DNA of 64,000 bases from Rhabditoides inermis (GCA_963966185.1 CAWZYM010000350.1:1-64000), one strand, 5' to 3'; positions 25,301 through 39,452 are shown, numbered from the stretch's first letter. Numbers and translations: made by a program. The notes: generated by a model not told the origin, from the letters alone.

Positions 25301-27165
25301 TAGGTTGAATGCGATTCTTCAAATGGCGTGAGATATGCGGACGCACACGTGTCTGTGCTTTCGGCTGCCGAAACATTCGCGCCGAAAATAAGAGTTTTCG
25401 GCGCAATGTTTCGGCGCCATGCCCGGTCTTGATCTCGCGTGAAACGTGTCCAATAAAACAACTTGTGATGATGAACTTTGTGAAGAATCTTCTCGGGTTC
25501 AGAGTGGGAGTCGGGTCGCGTGGAAAGCGGAGTGTTCTGGTTTCAGGCAAAACAACTTGTGAACATCTACAACGTGTGCTTGTTATGCGGCAAAAAAAAT
25601 TTGATAGCAGCCGGAATCGAGCCCGCGTCTGGCAAACAATCATCGACCACCCTAACCACAAGGCCACAGAGATAGGTTGAATGCGATTCTTCGAATGGCG
25701 TGAGATATGCGGACGCACACGTGTCTGTGCTTTTGGCTGCCGAAACATTCGCGCCGAAAATAAAAGTTCTCGGCGCAATGTTTCGGCGCCATGCCCGGCA
25801 CTGATCTCGCAAGAAACGTGTCCAATAAACCAACTTGTGAGTATGAACTTTGTGAAGAATCTTCTCGAGTACAGAGTGGGAGTCGGGTCGCGTGGAAAGC
25901 GGGGTGTTCTGGTTTCAGGCAAAACAACTTGTGAACATCTACAACCTGTGTTTGTTATGCGGCAAAATATTTTGATAGCAGCCGGAATCGAGCCCGCGTC
26001 TGGCAAACAATCATCGACCACCCTAACCACAAGGCCACAGAGATAGGTTGAATGCGATTCTTCGAATGGCGTGAGATATGCGGACGGACACGTGTCTGTG
26101 CTTTCGGCTGCCGAAACATTCGCGCCGAAAATAAGAGTTTTCGGCGCAATGTTTCGGCGCCATGCCCGGCCTTGATCTCGCGTGAAACGTGTCCAATAAA
26201 ACAACTTGTGATGATGAACTTTGTGAAGAATCTTCTCGGGTTCAGAGTGGGAGTCGGGTCGCGTGAAAAGCGGAGTGTTCTGGTTTCAGGCAAAACAACT
26301 TGTGAACATCTACAACGTGTGCTTGTTATGCGGCAAAAAAAATTTGATAGCAGCCGGAATCGAGCCCGCGTCTGGCAAACAATCATCGACCACCCTAACC
26401 ACAAGGCCACAGAGATAGGTTGAATGCGATTCTTCGAATGGCGTGAGATATGCGGACGCACACGTGTCTGTGCTTTTGGCTGCCGAAACATTCGCGCCGA
26501 AAATAAAAGTTCTCGGCGCAATGTTTCGGCGCCATGCCCGGCTTTGATCTCGCAAGAAACGTGTCCAATAAACCAACTTGTGAGTATGAACTTTGTGAAG
26601 AATCTTCTCGAGTACAGAGTGGGAGTCGGGTCGCGTGGAAAGCGGGGTGTTCTGGTTTCAGGCAAAACAACTTGTGAACATCTACAACCTGTGTTTGTTA
26701 TGCGGCAAAATATTTTGATAGCAGCCGGAATCGAGCCCGCGTCTGGCAAACAATCATCGACCACCCTAACCACAAGGCCACAGAGATAGGTTGAATGCGA
26801 TTCTTCGAATGGCGTGAGATATGCGGACGGACACGTGTCTGTGCTTTCGGCTGCCGAAACATTCGCGCCGAAAATAAGAGTTTTCGGCGCAATGTTTCGG
26901 CGCCATGCCCGGCACTGATCTCGCACGAAACGTGTCCAATAAACCAACTTGTGAGTATGAACTTTGTGAAGAATCTTCTCGAGTACAGAGTGGGAGTCGG
27001 GTCGCGTGGAAAGCGGAGTGTTCTGGTTTCAGGCAAAACAACTTGTGAACATCTACAACGTGTGCTTGTTATGCGGCAAAAAAAATTGATAGCAGCCGGA
27101 ATCGAGCCCGCGTCTGGCAAACAATCATCGACCACCCTAACCACAAGGCCACAGAGATAGGTTGA
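22336..27165. repeat. Higher-order repeat 1, second copy
   Basis: Second copy of the 14-15-monomer block that starts at 16765, identified by the same order of subtypes and rare variants. The copies are nearly identical monomer for monomer. Differences are single substitutions (for example CACACCTGTC at 21260 against CACACGTGTC at 26461) or one-base changes in A-tract length. Confidence 0.8.
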
Positions 27166-27537
27166 ATGCGATTCTTCGAATGGCGTGAGATATGCGGACG
27201 CACACGTGTCTGTGCTTTCGGCTGCCGAAACATTCGCGCCGAAAATAAGAGTTTTCGACGCAATGTTTCGGCGCCATGCCCGGCTTTGATCTCGCGTGAA
27301 ACGTGTCCAATAAAACAACTTGTGATGATAAACTTTGTGAAGAATCTTCTCGGGTTCAGAGTGGGAGTCGGGTCGCGTGGAAAGCGGAGTGTTCTGGTTT
27401 CAGGCAAAACAACTTGTGAACATCTACAACGTGTGCTTGTTATGCGGCAAAAAAAAATTGATAGCAGCCGGAATCGAGCCCGCGTCTGGCAAACAATCAT
27501 CGACCACCCTAACCACAAGGCCACAGAGATAGGTTGA

Positions 27538-30500
27538 ATGCGATTCTTCGAATGGCGTGAGATATGCGGACGCACACGTGTCTGTGCTTTTGGCTGCCGA
27601 AACATTCGCGCCGAAAATAAAAGTTCTCGGCGCAATGTTTCGGCGCCATGCCCGGCACTGATCTCGCAAGAAACGTGTCCAATAAACCAACTTGTGAGTA
27701 TGAACTTTGTGAAGAATCTTCTCGAGTACAGAGTGGGAGTCGGGTCGCGTGGAAAGCGGGGTGTTCTGGTTTCAGGCAAAACAACTTGTGAACATCTACA
27801 ACCTGTGTTTTTTATGCGGCAAAATATTTTGATAGCAGCCGGAATCGAGCCCGCGTCTGGCAAACAATCATCGACCACCCTAACCACAAGGCCACAGAGA
27901 TAGGTTGAATGCGATTCTTCGAATGGCGTGAGATATGCGGACGGACACGTGTCTGTGCTTTCGGCTGCCGAAACATTCGCGCCGAAAATAAGAGTTTTCG
28001 GCGCAATGTTTCGGCGCCATGCCCGGCATTGATCTCGCGTGAAACGTGTCCAATAAAACAACTTGTGATGATGAACTTTGTGAAGAATCTTCTCGGGTAC
28101 AGAGTGGGAGTCGGCTCGCGTGGAAAGCCGGGTGTTCTGGTTTCAGGGAAAACAACTTGTGAAGATCTACAACGTGTGCTTGTTATGCGGCAAAAATTTT
28201 TGTTAGCAGCCGGAATCGAGCCCGCGTCTGGCAAACAATCTTCGACCACCCTAACCACAAGGCCACAGAGATAGGTTGAATGCGATTCGTCGAATGGCGT
28301 GAGATATGCGGACGCACACGTGTCTGTGCTTTCGGCTGCCGAAACATTCGCGCCGAAAATAGGAGTTTTCGGCGCAATGTTTCGGCGCCACGCCCGGCAC
28401 TGATCTCGCAAGAAACGTGTCCAATAAACCAACTTGTGAGTATGAACTCTGTGAAGAATCTTCTCGGGCACAGAGTCGGAGTCGGGTCGCGTGGAAAGCG
28501 GGGTGTTCTGGTTTCAGGCAAAACAACTTGTGAACATCTACAACGTGTGCTTGTTATGCGGCAAAAAAAAAAAATGATAGCAGCCGGAATCGAGCCCGCG
28601 TCTGGCAAACAATCATCGACCACCCTAACCACAAGGCCACAGAAATAGGTTGAATGCGATTTTTCGAATGGCGTGAGATATGCGGACGGACACGTGTCTG
28701 TGCTTTCGGCTGCCGAAACATTCGCGCCGAAAATAAAAGTTTTCGGCGCAATGTTTCGGCGCCATGCCTGGCACTCATCTCGCAAGAAACGTGTCCAATA
28801 AACCAACTCGTGAGGATGAACTTTGTGAAGAATCTTCTCGGGTACAGAGTGGGAGTCGGGTCGCGTGGAAAGCGGGGTGTTCTGGTTTCAGGCAAAACAA
28901 CTTGTGAACATCTACAACGTTTGCTTGTTATGCGGCAAAAATGTTTGATAGCAGCCGGAATCGAGCCCGCGTCTGGCAAATAATCATCGACCACCCTAAC
29001 CACAAGGCCACAGAGATAGGTTGAATGCGATTCGTCGAATGGCGTGAGATATGCGGACGGACACGTGTCTGTGCTTTCGGCTGCCGAAACATTCGCGCCG
29101 AAAATAAGAGTTTTCGGCGCAATGTTTCGGCGCCATGCCCGGCATTGATCTCGCGTGAAACGTGTCCAATAAAACAACTTGTGATGATGAACTTTGTGAA
29201 GAATCTTCTCGGGTACAGAGTGGGAGTCGGGTCGCGTGGAAAGCGGAGTGTTCTGGTTTCAGGCAAAACAACTTGTGAACATCTACAACGTGTGCTTGTT
29301 GTGCGGCAAAAAAAAATTTGATAGCAGCCGGAATCGAGCCCGCGTCTGGCAAACAATCATCGACCACCCTAACCACAAGGCCACAGAAATAGGTTGAATG
29401 CGATTCTTCGAATGGCGTGAGATATGCGGACGGACACGTGTCTGTGCTTTCGGCTGCCGAAACATTCGCGCCGAAAATAAGAGTTTTCGGCGCAATGTTT
29501 CGGCGCCATGCCCGGCATTGATCTCGCGTGAAACGTGTCCAATAAAACAACTTGTGATGATGAACTTTGTGAAGAATCTTCTCGGGTACAGAGTGGGAGT
29601 CGGGTCGCGTGGAAAGCGGAGTGTTCTGGTTTCAGGCAAAACAACTTGTGAAGATCTACAACGTGTGCTTGTTATGCGGCAAAAAAAATTGATAGCAGCC
29701 GGGATCGAGCCCGCGTCTGGCAAACAATCATCGACCACCCTAACCACAAGGCCACAGAGATAGGTTGAATGCGATTCTTCGAATGGCGTGAGATATGCGG
29801 ACGCACACGTGTCTGTGCTTTCGGCTGCCGAAACATTCGCGCCGAAAATAAGAGTTTTCGACGCAATGTTTCGGCGCCATGCCCGGCTTTGATCTCGCGT
29901 GAAACGTGTCCAATAAAACAACTTGTGATGATGAACTTTGTGAAGAATCTTCTCGGGTACAGAGTGGGAGTCGGGTCGCGTGGAAAGCGGAGTGTTCTGG
30001 TTTCAGGCAAAACAACTTGTGAACATCTACAACGTGTGCTTGTTATGCGGCAAAAATTTTTGTTAGCAGCCGGAATCGAGCCCGCGTCTGGCAAACAATC
30101 TTCGACCACCCTAACCACAAGGCCACAGAGATAGGTTGAATGCGATTCGTCGAATGGCGTGAGATATGCGGACGCACACGTGTCTGTGCTTTCGGCTGCC
30201 GAAACATTCGCGCCGAAAATAGGAGTTTTCGGCGCAATGTTTCGGCGCCACGCCCGGCACTGATCTCGCAAGAAACGTGTCCAATAAACCAACTTGTGAG
30301 TATGAACTCTGTGAAGAATCTTCTCGGGCACAGAGTCGGAGTCGGGTCGCGTGGAAAGCGGGGTGTTCTGGTTTCAGGCAAAACAACTTGTGAACATCTA
30401 CAACGTGTGCTTGTTATGCGGCAAAAAAAAATTTGATAGCAGCCGGAATCGAGCCCGCGTCTGGCAAACAATCATCGACCACCCTAACCACAAGGCCACA

Positions 30501-32371
30501 GAAATAGGTTGAATGCGATTTTTCGAATGGCGTGAGATATGCGGACGGACACGTGTCTGTGCTTTCGGCTGCCGAAACATTCGCGCCGAAAATAAAAGTT
30601 TTCGGCGCAATGTTTCGGCGCCATGCCTGGCACTCATCTCGCAAGAAACGTGTCCAATAAACCAACTCGTGAGGATGAACTTTGTGAAGAATCTTCTCGG
30701 GTACAGAGTGGGAGTCGGGTCGCGTGGAAAGCGGGGTGTTCTGGTTTCAGGCAAAACAACTTGTGAACAGCTACAACGTTTGCTTGTTATGCGGCAAAAA
30801 TGTTTGATAGCAGCCGGAATCGAGCCCGCGTCTGGCAAATAATCATCGACCACCCTAACCACAAGGCCACAGAGATAGGTTGAATGCGATTCGTCGAATG
30901 GCGTGAGATATGCGGACGGACACGTGTCTGTGCTTTCGGCTGCCGAAACATTCGCGCCGAAAATAAGAGTTTTCGGCGCAATGTTTCGGCGCCATGCCCG
31001 GCATTGATCTCGCGTGAAACGTGTCCAATAAAACAACTTGTGATGATGAACTTTGTGAAGAATCTTCTCGGGTACAGAGTGGGAGTCGGGTCGCGTGGAA
31101 AGCGGAGTGTTCTGGTTTCAGGCAAAACAACTTGTGAACATCTACAACGTGTGCTTGTTGTGCGGCAAAAAAAAATTTGATAGCAGCCGGAATCGAGCCC
31201 GCGTCTGGCAAACAATCATCGACCACCCTAACCACAAGGCCACAGAAATAGGTTGAATGCGATTCTTCGAATGGCGTGAGATATGCGGACGGACACGTGT
31301 CTGTGCTTTCGGCTGCCGAAACATTCGCGCCGAAAATAAGAGTTTTCGGCGCAATGTTTCGGCGCCATGCCCGGCATTGATCTCGCGTGAAACGTGTCCA
31401 ATAAAACAACTTGTGATGATGAACTTTGTGAAGAATCTTCTCGGGTACAGAGTGGGAGTCGGGTCGCGTGGAAAGCGGAGTGTTCTGGTTTCAGGCAAAA
31501 CAACTTGTGAAGATCTACAACGTGTGCTTGTTATGCGGCAAAAAAAAATTGATAGCAGCCGGAATCGAGCCCGCGTCTGGCAAACAATCATCGACCACCC
31601 TAACCACAAGGCCACAGAGATAGGTTGAATGCGATTCTTCGAATGGCGTGAGATATGCGGACGCACACGTGTCTGTGCTTTCGGCTGCCGAAACATTCGC
31701 GCCGAAAATAAGAGTTTTCGGCGCAATGTTTCGGCGCCATGCCCGGCCTTGATCTCGCGTGAAACGTGTCCAATAAAACAACTTGTGATGATGAACTTTG
31801 TGAAGAATCTTCTCGGGTACAGAGTGGGAGTCGGGTCGCGTGGAAAGCGGAGTGTTCTGGTTTCAGGCAAAACAACTTGTGAACATCTACAACGTGTGCT
31901 TGTTATGCGGCAAAAAAAAATTGATAGCAGCCGGAATCGAGCCCGCGTCTGGCAAACAATCATCGACCACCCTAACCACAAGGCCACAGAGATAGGTTGA
32001 ATGCGATTCTTCGAATGGCGTGAGATATGCGGACGCACACGTGTCTGTGCTTTCGGCTGCCGAAACATTCGCGCCGAAAATAAGAGTTTTCGACGCAATG
32101 TTTCGGCGCCATGCCCGGCTTTGATCTCGCGTGAAACGTGTCCAATAAAACAACTTGTGATGATGAACTTTGTGAAGAATCTTCTCGGGTACAGAGTGGG
32201 AGTCGGGTCGCGTGGAAAGCGGAGTGTTCTGGTTTCAGGCAAAACAACTTGTGAACATCTACAACGTGTGCTTGTTATGCGGCAAAAAAGTTTGATAGCA
32301 GCCGGAATCGAGCCCGCGTCTGGCAAACAATCATCGACCACCCTAACCACAAGGCCACAGAGATAGGTTGA
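27538..32371. repeat. Higher-order repeat 2, first copy (13 monomers)
   Basis: Monomers at 27538, 27909 and 28280 match those at 34992, 35363 and 35734 (offset 7,454 bp). Those from 29769 to 32001 match 36850 to 39082 (offset 7,081 bp). The offset change of 373 bp equals one monomer. Diagnostic variants include CAATCTTCGACC, GATTCGTCGAATGG, the CACGCCCGG form, and CTGTGTTTTTTATG in the first monomer. Confidence 0.8.
28280..31628. repeat. Tandem five-monomer (1,859-bp) higher-order repeat
   Basis: Within higher-order repeat 2, monomers at 28280, 28654, 29025 and 29398 are repeated at 30140, 30513, 30884 and 31257 with an offset of 1,859-1,860 bp. The same relation recurs in the second copy (36105 to 37965 and 36478 to 38338). 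The pentamer duplication therefore probably predates the larger block duplication. Confidence 0.75.
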
Positions 32372-33090
32372 ATGCGATTCTTCGAATGGCGTGAGATATG
32401 CGGACGCACACGTGTCTGTGCTTTCGGCTGCCGAAACATTCGCGCCGAAAATAAGAGTTTTCGGCGCAATGTTCCGGCGCCACGCCTGGCACTGATCTCG
32501 CAAGAAACGTGTCCAATAAACCAACTTGTGAGTATGAACTCTGTGAAGAATCTTCTCGGGTACAGAGTCGGAGTCGGGTCGCGTGGAAAGCGGAGTGTTC
32601 TGGTTTCAGGCAAAACAATTTGTGAAGATCTACAACGTGTGCTTGTTATGCGGCAAAAAATTTTGATAGCAGCCGGAATCGAGCCCGCGTCTGGCAAACA
32701 ATCATCGACCACCCTAACCACAAGGCCACAGAGATAGGTTGAATGCGATTCTTCAAATGGCGTGAGATATGCGGACGCACACGTGTCTGTGCTTTCGGCT
32801 GCCGAAACATTCGCGCCGAAAATAAGAGTTTTCGGCGCAATGTTTCGGCGCCATGCCCGGTCTTGATCTCGCGTGAAACGTGTCCAATAAAACAACTTGT
32901 GATGATGAACTTTGTGAAGAATCTTCTCGGGTTCAGAGTGGGAGTCGGGTCGCGTGGAAAGCGGAGTGTTCTGGTTTCAGGCAAAACAACTTGTGAACAT
33001 CTACAACGTGTGCTTGTTATGCGGCAAAAAAAAATTTGATAGCAGCCGGAATCGAGCCCGCGTCTGGCAAACAATCATCGACCACCCTAA

Positions 33091-33108
33091 CCTCCTAACC
33101 ACAAGGCC
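33091..33108. other. Small local duplication inside a monomer
   Basis: The monomer reads CCCTAACCTCCTAACCAC where all others read CCCTAACCAC. The extra bases lengthen this copy to 381 bp and lie just outside the A box of the minus-strand tRNA-like module. It appears to be a unique, young event. Confidence 0.8.
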
Positions 33109-34238
33109 ACAGAGATAGGTTGAATGCGATTCTTCGAATGGCGTGAGATATGCGGACGCACACGTGTCTGTGCTTTTGGCTGCCGAAACATTCGCGCCGA
33201 AAATAAAAGTTCTCGGCGCAATGTTTCGGCGCCATGCCCGGCCTTGATCTCGCGTGAAACGTGTCCAATAAAACAACTTGTGATGATGAACTTTGTGAAG
33301 AATCTTCTCGGGTTCAGAGTGGGAGTCGGGTCGCGTGAAAAGCGGAGTGTTCTGGTTTCAGGCAAAACAACTTGTGAACATCTACAACGTGTGCTTGTTA
33401 TGCGGCAAAAAAAATTTGATAGCAGCCGGAATCGAGCCCGCGTCTGGCAAACAATCATCGACCACCCTAACCACAAGGCCACAGAGATAGGTTGAATGCG
33501 ATTCTTCGAATGGCGTGAGATATGCGGACGCACACGTGTCTGTGCTTTTGGCTGCCGAAACATTCGCGCCGAAAATAAAAGTTCTCGGCGCAATGTTTCG
33601 GCGCCATGCCCGGCACTGATCTCGCAAGAAACGTGTCCAATAAACCAACTTGTGAGTATGAACTTTGTGAAGAATCTTCTCGAGTACAGAGTGGGAGTCG
33701 GGTCGCGTGGAAAGCGGGGTGTTCTGGTTTCAGGCAAAACAACTTGTGAACATCTACAACCTGTGTTTGTTATGCGGCAAAATATTTTGATAGCAGCCGG
33801 AATCGAGCCCGCGTCTGGCAAACAATCATCGACCACCCTAACCACAAGGCCACAGAGATAGGTTGAATGCGATTCTTCGAATGGCGTGAGATATGCGGAC
33901 GGACACGTGTCTGTGCTTTCGGCTGCCGAAACATTCGCGCCGAAAATAAGAGTTTTCGGCGCAATGTTTCGGCGCCATGCCCGGCCTTGATCTCGCGTGA
34001 AACGTGTCCAATAAAACAACTTGTGATGATGAACTTTGTGAAGAATCTTCTCGGGTTCAGAGTGGGAGTCGGGTCGCGTGGAAAGCGGAGTGTTCTGGTT
34101 TCAGGCAAAACAACTTGTGAACATCTACAACGTGTGCTTGTTATGCGGCAAAAAAAAATTGATAGCAGCCGGAATCGAGCCCGCGTCTGGCAAACAATCA
34201 TCGACCACCCTAACCACAAGGCCACAGAGATAGGTTGA

Positions 34239-34619
34239 ATGCGATTCTTCGAATGGCGTGAGATATGCGGACGCACACGTGTCTGTGCTTTTGGCTGCCG
34301 AAACATTCGCGCCGAAAATAAAAGTTCTCGGCGCAATGTTTCGGCGCCATGCCCGGCACTGATCTCGCAAGAAACGTGTCCAATAAACCAACTTGTGAGT
34401 ATGAACTTTGTGAAGAATCTTCTCGAGTACAGAGTGGGTGGAAAGTACAGAGTGGTCGCGTGGAAAGCGGGGTGTTCTGGTTTCAGGCAAAACAACTTGT
34501 GAACATCTACAACCTGTGTTTTTTATGCGGCAAAATATTTTGATAGCAGCCGGAATCGAGCCCGCGTCTGGCAAACAATCATCGACCACCCTAACCACAA
34601 GGCCACAGAGATAGGTTGA
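34239..34619. repeat. Variant 381-bp monomer with rearranged GTGGGTGGAAAGTACAG segment, copy 1
   Basis: At about 34434 the usual GTGGGAGTCGGGTCGCGTGG is replaced by GTGGGTGGAAAGTACAGAG followed by TGGTCGCGTGG, a small internal duplication of CAGAGTGG and GTGGAAAG sequences. Exactly the same rearrangement occurs in the monomer at 40196-40577, so these two monomers descend from one event and were separated by block duplication. Confidence 0.85.
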
Positions 34620-34991
34620 ATGCGATTCTTCGAATGGCGTGAGATATGCGGACGGACACGTGTCTGTGCTTTCGGCTGCCGAAACATTCGCGCCGAAAAT
34701 AAGAGTTTTCGGCGCAATGTTTCGGCGCCATGCCCGGCATTGATCTCGCGTGAAACGTGTCCAATAAAACAACTTGTGATGATGAACTTTGTGAAGAATC
34801 TTCTCGGGTTCAGAGTGGGAGTCGGGTCGCGTGGAAAGCGGAGTGTTCTGGTTTCAGGCAAAACAACTTGTGAACATCTACAACGTGTGCTTGTTATGCG
34901 GCAAAAAAAAATTGATAGCAGCCGGAATCGAGCCCGCGTCTGGCAAACAATCATCGACCACCCTAACCACAAGGCCACAGAAATAGGTTGA

Positions 34992-37900
34992 ATGCGATTC
35001 TTCGAATGGCGTGAGATATGCGGACGCACACGTGTCTGTGCTTTTGGCTGCCGAAACATTCGCGCCGAAAATAAAAGTTCTCGGCGCAATGTTTCGGCGC
35101 CATGCCCGGCACTGATCTCGCAAGAAACGTGTCCAATAAACCAACTTGTGAGTATGAACTTTGTGAAGAATCTTCTCGAGTACAGAGTGGGAGTCGGGTC
35201 GCGTGGAAAGCGGGGTGTTCTGGTTTCAGGCAAAACAACTTGTGAACATCTACAACCTGTGTTTTTTATGCGGCAAAATATTTTGATAGCAGCCGGAATC
35301 GAGCCCGCGTCTGGCAAACAATCATCGACCACCCTAACCACAAGGCCACAGAGATAGGTTGAATGCGATTCTTCGAATGGCGTGAGATATGCGGACGGAC
35401 ACGTGTCTGTGCTTTCGGCTGCCGAAACATTCGCGCCGAAAATAAGAGTTTTCGGCGCAATGTTTCGGCGCCATGCCCGGCATTGATCTCGCGTGAAACG
35501 TGTCCAATAAAACAACTTGTGATGATGAACTTTGTGAAGAATCTTCTCGGGTACAGAGTGGGAGTCGGCTCGCGTGGAAAGCCGGGTGTTCTGGTTTCAG
35601 GGAAAACAACTTGTGAAGATCTACAACGTGTGCTTGTTATGCGGCAAAAATTTTTGTTAGCAGCCGGAATCGAGCCCGCGTCTGGCAAACAATCTTCGAC
35701 CACCCTAACCACAAGGCCACAGAGATAGGTTGAATGCGATTCGTCGAATGGCGTGAGATATGCGGACGCACACGTGTCTGTGCTTTCGGCTGCCGAAACA
35801 TTCGCGCCGAAAATAGGAGTTTTCGGCGCAATGTTTCGGCGCCACGCCCGGCACTGATCTCGCAAGAAACGTGTCCAATAAACCAACTTGTGAGTATGAA
35901 CTCTGTGAAGAATCTTCTCGGGCACAGAGTCGGAGTCGGGTCGCGTGGAAAGCGGGGTGTTCTGGTTTCAGGCAAAACAACTTGTGAACATCTACAACGT
36001 TTGCTTGTTATGCGGCAAAAATGTTTGATAGCAGCCGGAATCGAGCCCGCGTCTGGCAAATAATCATCGACCACCCTAACCACAAGGCCACAGAGATAGG
36101 TTGAATGCGATTCGTCGAATGGCGTGAGATATGCGGACGGACACGTGTCTGTGCTTTCGGCTGCCGAAACATTCGCGCCGAAAATAAGAGTTTTCGGCGC
36201 AATGTTTCGGCGCCATGCCCGGCATTGATCTCGCGTGAAACGTGTCCAATAAAACAACTTGTGATGATGAACTTTGTGAAGAATCTTCTCGGGTACAGAG
36301 TGGGAGTCGGGTCGCGTGGAAAGCGGAGTGTTCTGGTTTCAGGCAAAACAACTTGTGAACATCTACAACGTGTGCTTGTTGTGCGGCAAAAAAAAATTTG
36401 ATAGCAGCCGGAATCGAGCCCGCGTCTGGCAAACAATCATCGACCACCCTAACCACAAGGCCACAGAAATAGGTTGAATGCGATTCTTCGAATGGCGTGA
36501 GATATGCGGACGGACACGTGTCTGTGCTTTCGGCTGCCGAAACATTCGCGCCGAAAATAAGAGTTTTCGGCGCAATGTTTCGGCGCCATGCCCGGCATTG
36601 ATCTCGCGTGAAACGTGTCCAATAAAACAACTTGTGATGATGAACTTTGTGAAGAATCTTCTCGGGTACAGAGTGGGAGTCGGGTCGCGTGGAAAGCGGA
36701 GTGTTCTGGTTTCAGGCAAAACAACTTGTGAAGATCTACAACGTGTGCTTGTTATGCGGCAAAAAAAAATTGATAGCAGCCGGAATCGAGCCCGCGTCTG
36801 GCAAACAATCATCGACCACCCTAACCACAAGGCCACAGAGATAGGTTGAATGCGATTCTTCGAATGGCGTGAGATATGCGGACGCACACGTGTCTGTGCT
36901 TTCGGCTGCCGAAACATTCGCGCCGAAAATAAGAGTTTTCGACGCAATGTTTCGGCGCCATGCCCGGCTTTGATCTCGCGTGAAACGTGTCCAATAAAAC
37001 AACTTGTGATGATGAACTTTGTGAAGAATCTTCTCGGGTACAGAGTGGGAGTCGGGTCGCGTGGAAAGCGGAGTGTTCTGGTTTCAGGCAAAACAACTTG
37101 TGAACATCTACAACGTGTGCTTGTTATGCGGCAAAAATTTTTGTTAGCAGCCGGAATCGAGCCCGCGTCTGGCAAACAATCTTCGACCACCCTAACCACA
37201 AGGCCACAGAGATAGGTTGAATGCGATTCGTCGAATGGCGTGAGATATGCGGACGCACACGTGTCTGTGCTTTCGGCTGCCGAAACATTCGCGCCGAAAA
37301 TAGGAGTTTTCGGCGCAATGTTTCGGCGCCACGCCCGGCACTGATCTCGCAAGAAACGTGTCCAATAAACCAACTTGTGAGTATGAACTCTGTGAAGAAT
37401 CTTCTCGGGCACAGAGTCGGAGTCGGGTCGCGTGGAAAGCGGGGTGTTCTGGTTTCAGGCAAAACAACTTGTGAACATCTACAACGTGTGCTTGTTATGC
37501 GGCAAAAAAAAATTTGATAGCAGCCGGAATCGAGCCCGCGTCTGGCAAACAATCATCGACCACCCTAACCACAAGGCCACAGAAATAGGTTGAATGCGAT
37601 TTTTCGAATGGCGTGAGATATGCGGACGGACACGTGTCTGTGCTTTCGGCTGCCGAAACATTCGCGCCGAAAATAAAAGTTTTCGGCGCAATGTTTCGGC
37701 GCCATGCCTGGCACTCATCTCGCAAGAAACGTGTCCAATAAACCAACTCGTGAGGATGAACTTTGTGAAGAATCTTCTCGGGTACAGAGTGGGAGTCGGG
37801 TCGCGTGGAAAGCGGGGTGTTCTGGTTTCAGGCAAAACAACTTGTGAACATCTACAACGTTTGCTTGTTATGCGGCAAAAATGTTTGATAGCAGCCGGAA

Positions 37901-39452
37901 TCGAGCCCGCGTCTGGCAAATAATCATCGACCACCCTAACCACAAGGCCACAGAGATAGGTTGAATGCGATTCGTCGAATGGCGTGAGATATGCGGACGG
38001 ACACGTGTCTGTGCTTTCGGCTGCCGAAACATTCGCGCCGAAAATAAGAGTTTTCGGCGCAATGTTTCGGCGCCATGCCCGGCATTGATCTCGCGTGAAA
38101 CGTGTCCAATAAAACAACTTGTGATGATGAACTTTGTGAAGAATCTTCTCGGGTACAGAGTGGGAGTCGGGTCGCGTGGAAAGCGGAGTGTTCTGGTTTC
38201 AGGCAAAACAACTTGTGAACATCTACAACGTGTGCTTGTTGTGCGGCAAAAAAAAATTTGATAGCAGCCGGAATCGAGCCCGCGTCTGGCAAACAATCAT
38301 CGACCACCCTAACCACAAGGCCACAGAAATAGGTTGAATGCGATTCTTCGAATGGCGTGAGATATGCGGACGGACACGTGTCTGTGCTTTCGGCTGCCGA
38401 AACATTCGCGCCGAAAATAAGAGTTTTCGGCGCAATGTTTCGGCGCCATGCCCGGCATTGATCTCGCGTGAAACGTGTCCAATAAAACAACTTGTGATGA
38501 TGAACTTTGTGAAGAATCTTCTCGGGTACAGAGTGGGAGTCGGGTCGCGTGGAAAGCGGAGTGTTCTGGTTTCAGGCAAAACAACTTGTGAACATCTACA
38601 ACGTGTGCTTGTTATGCGGCAAAAAAAAATTGATAGCAGCCGGAATCGAGCCCGCGTCTGGCAAACAATCATCGACCACCCTAACCACAAGGCCACAGAG
38701 ATAGGTTGAATGCGATTCTTCGAATGGCGTGAGATATGCGGACGCACACGTGTCTGTGCTTTCGGCTGGCGAAACATTCGCGCCGAAAATAAGAGTTTTC
38801 GGCGCAATGTTTCGGCGCCATGCCCGGCCTTGATCTCGCGTGAAACGTGTCCAATAAAACAACTTGTGATGATGAACTTTGTGAAGAATCTTCTCGGGTA
38901 CAGAGTGGGAGTCGGGTCGCGTGGAAAGCGGAGTGTTCTGGTTTCAGGCAAAACAACTTGTGAACATCTACAACGTGTGCTTGTTATGCGGCAAAAAAAA
39001 ATTGATAGCAGCCGGAATCGAGCCCGCGTCTGGCAAACAATCATCGACCACCCTAACCACAAGGCCACAGAGATAGGTTGAATGCGATTCTTCGAATGGC
39101 GTGAGATATGCGGACGCACACGTGTCTGTGCTTTCGGCTGCCGAAACATTCGCGCCGAAAATAAGAGTTTTCGACGCAATGTTTCGGCGCCATGCCCGGC
39201 TTTGATCTCGCGTGAAACGTGTCCAATAAAACAACTTGTGATGATGAACTTTGTGAAGAATCTTCTCGGGTACAGAGTGGGAGTCGGGTCGCGTGGAAAG
39301 CGGAGTGTTCTGGTTTCAGGCAAAACAACTTGTGAACATCTACAACGTGTGCTTGTTATGCGGCAAAAAAGTTTGATAGCAGCCGGAATCGAGCCCGCGT
39401 CTGGCAAACAATCATCGACCACCCTAACCACAAGGCCACAGAGATAGGTTGA
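34992..39452. repeat. Higher-order repeat 2, second copy
   Basis: Copy of the block starting at 27538, with one fewer monomer. Correspondence is by subtype order and rare variants. It ends with the monomer at 39082, whose A-tract variant CAAAAAAGTTTG is also found at the matching place in copy 1 (32281-32292). Confidence 0.8.

Noticed and set aside
31142..32524. 460-codon minus-strand open frame and many 206-330-codon relatives across the 371-bp array
   Set aside because: They are repeats of the same monomer translated in shifting frames, depend on A-tract length, include the tRNA-like module and hairpin, and look like no protein family. They reflect low stop density, not genes.
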